From an uncultured Gemella sp. (GTDB lineage Bacteria; Bacillota; Bacilli; Staphylococcales; Gemellaceae): a stretch of DNA of 10,824 nt. Shown here in pieces: positions 6,914 to 10,824 of the stretch. The stretch covers positions 1 to 10,824 of the forward strand of contig CALHQV010000340.1 of the NCBI GenBank assembly GCA_938038035.1, read 5' to 3'. Made by a program: the position numbers and the translations under genes. Positions within the stretch are counted from its first letter, which is position 1, and every line of letters starts with the position of its first letter. Below the pieces are notes generated by a model, which worked only from the letters and a program-made list of their open reading frames with translations, was not told the origin of the DNA and did no database searches.

Positions 6914-8915
6914 TATTTTAGAAAAATCAGTAGGAACTATAAAAGGTGTTGGAAAGAAATATTTACAAACTTTGAACGAACTAGAAATTTATACTATTCG
7001 TGATATTTTGTATAATATTCCTTATAGAGTATCTAGTTCTACTGATTTTTCTTCTTCTGTAAAAGATAATGAAAAAGTTATAACGACTGGAAAGGTAGAA
7101 ACTAGAGTAAGTACCCAATTTTATGGAAATAGAAGAAGTAGGTCTTTTTTCACTTTATCAACTTCTTCAGGTAGTATAAAGATAGTATTTTTTAATCAAC
7201 ATTACTTGAAAAAAAATCTAATTGAAGGTAAAGATGTTGTTGTAAAAGGGACGTATAATGCTGCAAATAATACGATAACAGCTTCGAGCGTAAGTTTCAA
7301 TGTTGTTGATGAAAAGCCTAAAGGGGATACTATTGAAGTTTTTTATCATCTTAAACAAGGTATAACGCAGAAAAAATTTACAAAGCTTGTGGAAGAATCA
7401 TTTAATATGCTAGACGGTGAAAATGTTATCTTGGATTTAGTTCCTGAAAATTTCAAAGGAATTTGGAAGTTAGATAAGATTTTATATACATTACATTATC
7501 CGAAAAATTCTGAGGAATTTGACAAAGCGAAGAAGATGTTTGCTTTTCATGAGTTGTTTAACTATCAGTTAAAATTACAGCTTCAGAATATTAATAGTAG
7601 GATAGAGGATACTAGATATCGTGTTGGAGTAAACAATAATGATATCGATGAATTTAAAAATAGTTTACCTTTTACGCTAACAGGAGCTCAAAGTCGTGTT
7701 ATTGATGAAATAGTAGATGATTTAAATAATCCTTATAAAATGGATAGATTGTTGCAAGGTGATGTTGGTAGTGGTAAAACTGCGGTAGCAGCAGCAACTT
7801 TATATGCAACGATAAAAGCAGGTTATCAAACAGCAATTATGGCGCCAACTGAGATATTAGCAAATCAACATTTTGAAACGTTTTTTGAATTCTTTAAAGA
7901 TTTGAATATCTCAGTAGCTCTCTTGACTAGTAGCACGCCTAAGAAAGAAAGGAACACTATTTTAAGTCTACTTGAGGTTGGTGAGATAGAATTATTAATT
8001 GGAACTCACTCTTTAATTCAAGAAGATGTGAAATTCAAGAATTTAAAATATGTAATTACCGATGAACAACATCGTTTCGGTGTAAAACAACGTCAATTAT
8101 TAAGCAATAAAGGAGAAGCTGTCAATTCATTAATGATGACAGCAACTCCGATACCACGAAGTTTGGCAATTACTTTGATTACAGATATTAAAGTGTCTAC
8201 AATTGATGAACTGCCAGCTGGTAGAAAAAAAGTTCAGACTTATAAAGCTACAAATAAGAGTTTTTATAAAGTTCTAGATAATATTCGTATGGAACTTGAT
8301 AATGGAAGACAAGGATATGTAGTTTGTCCATTGATCGAAGAATCTGAGAAAATGGATCTTCAAAATGTTGAGGAAACATATGAAAATATTAAAAACTATC
8401 TACCAGATGATTATAAAATTGCAATTCTACATGGTAAAATGAATAATAAAGAAAAAGATGCAATTGTAGAGAAGTTTCTAAATAAAGAAATACATATACT
8501 TATTTCCACTACTGTAATCGAGGTTGGAGTAAATGTCCCAAATGCTACATTTATGATTATCGTAGATGCACATCGTTTTGGTCTTGCCACATTACATCAG
8601 CTAAGAGGACGTGTGGGAAGAAGTAAGTTTCAATCTTATTGTATATTAGTAACTGATTCAAAAAGTGAACGTATAGATATAATGTGTTTAGAAAATGATG
8701 GTTTTAAAATTGCAGAATTTGACTTAAAACAACGTGGACCAGGTGATTTTTTTGGAACAAAACAAAGCGGTGTGCCAAGTTTTAAAGTTGCTGACTTAAT
8801 TAATGATGTTGATTTAATGTACCTAGCGAAAAAATTAGCGGTGAAAATAATAGAAGTAACTGACAATAAAGAAAGATTATTGCAGTATGTTGGGTTAGAA
8901 GAAACTATAATATAG
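6906..8915 (+). CDS. recG: ATP-dependent DNA helicase RecG
   Basis: RecG is a double-stranded DNA translocase that reverses stalled forks and processes branched recombination intermediates. With the start at 6906 it has 669 residues, near the usual 680. An N-terminal wedge/OB domain (about 1-230) opens with a helix-hairpin-helix-like VGTIKGVGKKY (9-19). The helicase core follows: a Q-motif-like FTLTGAQ (256-262), Walker A GDVGSGKT (285-292), APTEILANQH (313-322), Walker B DEQH (386-389), MTATPIPRSL (411-420), STTVIEVGVNVP (534-545) and QLRGRVGRS (565-573). GPGDFFGTKQSG (611-622) is the RecG translocation motif. An upstream in-frame ATG at 6858 would add 16 unrelated residues from inside sdaAA. 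The ATG at 6906 overlaps the sdaAA stop by 8 bases. Its nearest ribosome site, AGGAG at 6887-6891, is rather far at 14 bases, so coupled translation probably matters. Confidence 0.95.
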   Translation: MINILEKSVGTIKGVGKKYLQTLNELEIYTIRDILYNIPYRVSSSTDFSSSVKDNEKVITTGKVETRVSTQFYGNRRSRSFFTLSTSSGSIKIVFFNQHYLKKNLIEGKDVVVKGTYNAANNTITASSVSFNVVDEKPKGDTIEVFYHLKQGITQKKFTKLVEESFNMLDGENVILDLVPENFKGIWKLDKILYTLHYPKNSEEFDKAKKMFAFHELFNYQLKLQLQNINSRIEDTRYRVGVNNNDIDEFKNSLPFTLTGAQSRVIDEIVDDLNNPYKMDRLLQGDVGSGKTAVAAATLYATIKAGYQTAIMAPTEILANQHFETFFEFFKDLNISVALLTSSTPKKERNTILSLLEVGEIELLIGTHSLIQEDVKFKNLKYVITDEQHRFGVKQRQLLSNKGEAVNSLMMTATPIPRSLAITLITDIKVSTIDELPAGRKKVQTYKATNKSFYKVLDNIRMELDNGRQGYVVCPLIEESEKMDLQNVEETYENIKNYLPDDYKIAILHGKMNNKEKDAIVEKFLNKEIHILISTTVIEVGVNVPNATFMIIVDAHRFGLATLHQLRGRVGRSKFQSYCILVTDSKSERIDIMCLENDGFKIAEFDLKQRGPGDFFGTKQSGVPSFKVADLINDVDLMYLAKKLAVKIIEVTDNKERLLQYVGLEETII

Positions 8916-8924
8916 GAGGATACA

Positions 8925-9560
8925 ATGAATAAAAAGTTAAAAAATACACTTTTGAATATTCTTATCGTAGTACTGTTATGTACATCAGTGGTGTTAATAT
9001 TTAAAAATCAAATTAGAGAATATTTAACAAGTAATGCCAATGATAAGATTATTACAGCTTATAAAAATAATAAAGGTGAAGTAGATATACCGTGGTGGCA
9101 AAAAATGTTTACAGATAATGAGTCAAAAATAAAATTAACTGACTCAATGTTAGGGATTTTAAAAATTGATAGTGTAGACATAGAAGAACCAATCTTTCAA
9201 GATGTTACTGAAATCAATTTAATTAATGGAGTAGCAACATCACAAGAACCATCAACTTTAGATGCTCAAAACGTTGTTATCGCAGGGCACAGTGTTCAAG
9301 GTGTAGGTATAAGATTTAATAACTTAAACAAAATAAAAACAGGTGCTAAAATTCAAATTATTTCAAAAGATAAACTACGCACATATGAAGTAAATAAGCT
9401 TTATGATGTAGTACCAACGCAAGTTGAAATTTTAGAACAACATGAAAATGAGCCGAAAATATTAAAATTATTTACATGTGATAATTTTAATCCACAAACA
9501 GGTGAATGGGAAAGCCGATTTGTAGTAGAAGCAAAATTAATAGGAGAAGAAAGTGCATAA
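8925..9560 (+). CDS. srtA: class A sortase, membrane-anchored transpeptidase
   Basis: Sortase A cleaves LPXTG-type sorting signals between Thr and Gly and joins the protein to lipid II, so anchoring it to the cell wall. The 211-residue protein starts with a short basic stretch and one membrane segment (about 9-26), acting as an uncleaved signal anchor with the enzyme outside. The beta-barrel follows from about residue 75 (MLGILKIDSVDIEEPIFQ). The catalytic triad is visible: His122 in AGHSV, Cys185 in LFTCDNFN and Arg198 in ESRFVV. The LFTCDNFNPQTGEWE stretch closely resembles the S. aureus SrtA active site (LITCDDYN...), and together with the absence of a C-terminal membrane segment this supports class A. 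AGGAGGA at 8914-8920 is a near-perfect ribosome site. No LPXTG substrate gene is in the window. Its place between recG and plsX is unusual. Confidence 0.94.
   Translation: MNKKLKNTLLNILIVVLLCTSVVLIFKNQIREYLTSNANDKIITAYKNNKGEVDIPWWQKMFTDNESKIKLTDSMLGILKIDSVDIEEPIFQDVTEINLINGVATSQEPSTLDAQNVVIAGHSVQGVGIRFNNLNKIKTGAKIQIISKDKLRTYEVNKLYDVVPTQVEILEQHENEPKILKLFTCDNFNPQTGEWESRFVVEAKLIGEESA
9542..9546 (+). promoter_or_regulatory. ribosome binding site favouring a GTG start for plsX
   Basis: AGGAG inside the end of srtA is 6 bases from the GTG at 9553 and 18 bases from the ATG at 9565. The first spacing is normal and the second too long, so the GTG is favoured even though homologues begin at the position of the ATG. 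Confidence 0.6.
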
Positions 9561-10545
9561 TATTATGAAAATAGGTATTGATATACTAGGAGTAGATGAA
9601 CCTAGTAGAATTATTAACTTTGTAAATAGTTATAAAGATGATGAAGTAGAACTTTATGTCTATGGACTTGAAGAAAACTTAAATCAAATAACTAAAACAG
9701 AAAATATTATTAAGAATGTTTGTACTGAAGAGGTACTAATGTCTGATGATGCAGCACGTGTTCATAGAAAGAAAAAAGATGCTTCAATGATAAGAATGTT
9801 AGCTGATTTAAATAATGATGTCATCGATGTAGCAATTTCTGGTGGAAGTACTGGTGCTTTTATGGCTAGTTCATTATTTATGTTAGGGCGTATTGAAGGT
9901 ATCTCTAAACCAGGATTAGCTTCATTATTACCAACAAGATCAGAGCATAAATTCTTATTTACAGATCTAGGTGCAAATGTAGAAGCAAAACCAGATGATT
10001 TAGTAAACTATGCTAAACTTGGTCAATTATATATGAAATATATCTATAATATAGAAACACCTTCGGTAGCATTACTTAATGTTGGGGTTGAAGAATCAAA
10101 AGGTAATAAAGTATATAAAGAGGCTCATAAGTTACTTAAAGAAGATGTTTCTAACTTTAAAGGTAATATTGAAGCAAGAGAAATTCTTGAACATAAATAT
10201 GATATAGTAATTGCTGATGGTTTTGCTGGGAATATCCTATTAAAATCTATAGAAGGTGTAGCAAGTTCTTTAGGAAAAATGATTAAAGGTATTTTCCTAG
10301 AAAACTTCATAACAAAAATTTCTGCTTTATTGGTGAAAAAAGGAATCACAGCTTTTAAGAAAAAATTTGATTATAGTGAATATGGTGGAGCATTCTTATT
10401 AGGAATTAAAAAACCAAGTATAAAAATTCATGGTTCAGCTGATGAAAATGCACTATATTATGCAGTTCAACAAGCAAAACAAATACACAAAACAAAACTT
10501 TATGGTATAATGATAGAAACGATGGAAAAAGGAGAAACAAATTAA
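9553..10545 (+). CDS. plsX: phosphate acyltransferase PlsX
   Basis: PlsX turns acyl-ACP and phosphate into acyl-phosphate, which PlsY uses in the first step of phosphatidic acid synthesis; it is a peripheral membrane enzyme. The 330 residues fit the family. Recognisable parts: KIGIDILGVDEP (6-17), SGGSTGAF (96-103), LGRIEGISKPGLA (111-123), DLGANVEAKPDDL (138-150), LLNVGVEESKGN (174-185), ADGFAGN (221-227), EYGGAFLLG (276-284) and KIHGSA (291-296). Several family signatures are altered: usual DAMGGD reads DILGVD, SAGNTGA reads SGGSTGA, and NVGTE reads NVGVE. I chose the GTG at 9553 because AGGAG (9542-9546) lies 6 bases before it; it overlaps srtA by 8 bases. The ATG at 9565, giving MKIGIDI like most homologues, is the alternative and would shorten the protein by 4 residues. 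It overlaps acpP by one base. Confidence 0.93.
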   Translation: MHNIMKIGIDILGVDEPSRIINFVNSYKDDEVELYVYGLEENLNQITKTENIIKNVCTEEVLMSDDAARVHRKKKDASMIRMLADLNNDVIDVAISGGSTGAFMASSLFMLGRIEGISKPGLASLLPTRSEHKFLFTDLGANVEAKPDDLVNYAKLGQLYMKYIYNIETPSVALLNVGVEESKGNKVYKEAHKLLKEDVSNFKGNIEAREILEHKYDIVIADGFAGNILLKSIEGVASSLGKMIKGIFLENFITKISALLVKKGITAFKKKFDYSEYGGAFLLGIKKPSIKIHGSADENALYYAVQQAKQIHKTKLYGIMIETMEKGETN

Positions 10546-10775
10546 TGGCAATTTTCGAAGAAGTAAAAGAAATTATTACTAAGTATATTAAAATAGATGC
10601 GGATAAAATTACTTTAGAATCAAGATTAAATGAAGATCTTGATGCTGATTCAATTGATGTTGCTGATGTAGTAATGGATATTGAAGAAAAATACGGATTT
10701 GAATTTTCTGATGAAGACGCAGAAAACATCGTTCAAATCAAAGACTTAGTAAAAGTTATCGAAGAAAGAAAATAA
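10545..10775 (+). CDS. acpP: acyl carrier protein
   Basis: This small acidic carrier holds growing fatty acids on a phosphopantetheine arm and feeds PlsX and other acyltransferases. The 76-residue length and four-helix pattern are typical. The attachment site is Ser36 within DLDADSIDVADVVMDIEEKYG (31-51). Most ACPs have DSL; here it is DSI, a mild change. It ends in the usual IVQIKDLVKVIEERK (62-76). The start overlaps the plsX stop (TAATG), with GGAG at 10531-10534. The pairing plsX-acpP without fabD and fabG between them recalls Streptococcus and Enterococcus more than Bacillus. It is the last gene before a terminator. Confidence 0.95.
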   Translation: MAIFEEVKEIITKYIKIDADKITLESRLNEDLDADSIDVADVVMDIEEKYGFEFSDEDAENIVQIKDLVKVIEERK

Positions 10776-10789
10776 AAATTAATAAGTTG

Positions 10790-10824
10790 CTAGAGTTTTA
10801 CAGGTAGTAAAGCTCTAGTTTTAT
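10790..10824 (+). terminator. rho-independent terminator closing the operon
   Basis: A 12-base stem pairs 10790-10801 (CTAGAGTTTTAC) with 10807-10818 (GTAAAGCTCTAG), with one T-G wobble and a 5-base AGGTA loop, followed by TTTTAT to the end of the window. It begins 14 bases after the acpP stop. The T tract may continue beyond the window edge. Confidence 0.85.

Noticed and set aside
10406..10729. 107-residue open frame on the minus strand across plsX and acpP
   Set aside because: It is a shadow of two well-supported genes, with Ser/Leu/Phe-rich low-complexity content and no ribosome site or family resemblance.

Overview
The window is strongly AT-rich with A/U-ending codons and clear AGGAGG-type ribosome sites. 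It carries rpoY-rnjA, a membrane-anchored class A sortase and a type II NADH dehydrogenase. Together these indicate a low-GC Bacillota (Firmicutes) of the Bacilli. The gene mix (staphylococcal-like NDH-2, RNase J and sortase; Streptococcus/Enterococcus-like adjacency of plsX and acpP) would suit Gemella or a close relative. That genus call is an inference from memory and was not checked by a search.

Layout, all on the + strand. (1) Bases 1-72 may hold the tail of an upstream gene. (2) Bases 105-1695 hold a two-gene unit: a small HesB/IscA-fold protein that lacks the usual first cluster cysteine but ends in a cysteine cluster, then type II NADH:quinone oxidoreductase. It closes with a strong 14-bp hairpin terminator. 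(3) Bases 1696-1902 are a regulatory gap with that terminator, a second perfect hairpin and a good sigma-A promoter with an extended -10. (4) From that promoter to a terminator at 10790-10824 runs a tightly packed nine-gene operon: a GNAT-aminotransferase fusion, rpoY, rnjA, sdaAB, sdaAA, recG, srtA, plsX and acpP. Neighbouring genes overlap by 1 or 8 bases or are separated by at most 11. No internal terminator or convincing internal promoter was seen.

The operon joins transcription and RNA decay (RNA polymerase epsilon, RNase J1), serine breakdown to pyruvate (the two-subunit iron-sulfur L-serine dehydratase), DNA repair (RecG), cell-wall protein anchoring (sortase A) and phospholipid precursor supply (PlsX and acyl carrier protein). 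Most of these are housekeeping genes in a recognisable Bacilli order. The sortase stands where Bacillus and Staphylococcus usually carry the lipid regulator fapR, and fabD and fabG are missing between plsX and acpP.

The least explained gene is the first one of the operon. It encodes a 524-residue protein that joins an N-terminal acyltransferase-like (GNAT, possibly FeeM/LuxI-like) domain to a class V PLP aminotransferase with its active-site residues largely intact. Its substrate cannot be told from sequence. I see no CRISPR array, insertion sequence, tRNA or rRNA gene, and no sign of recent transfer.
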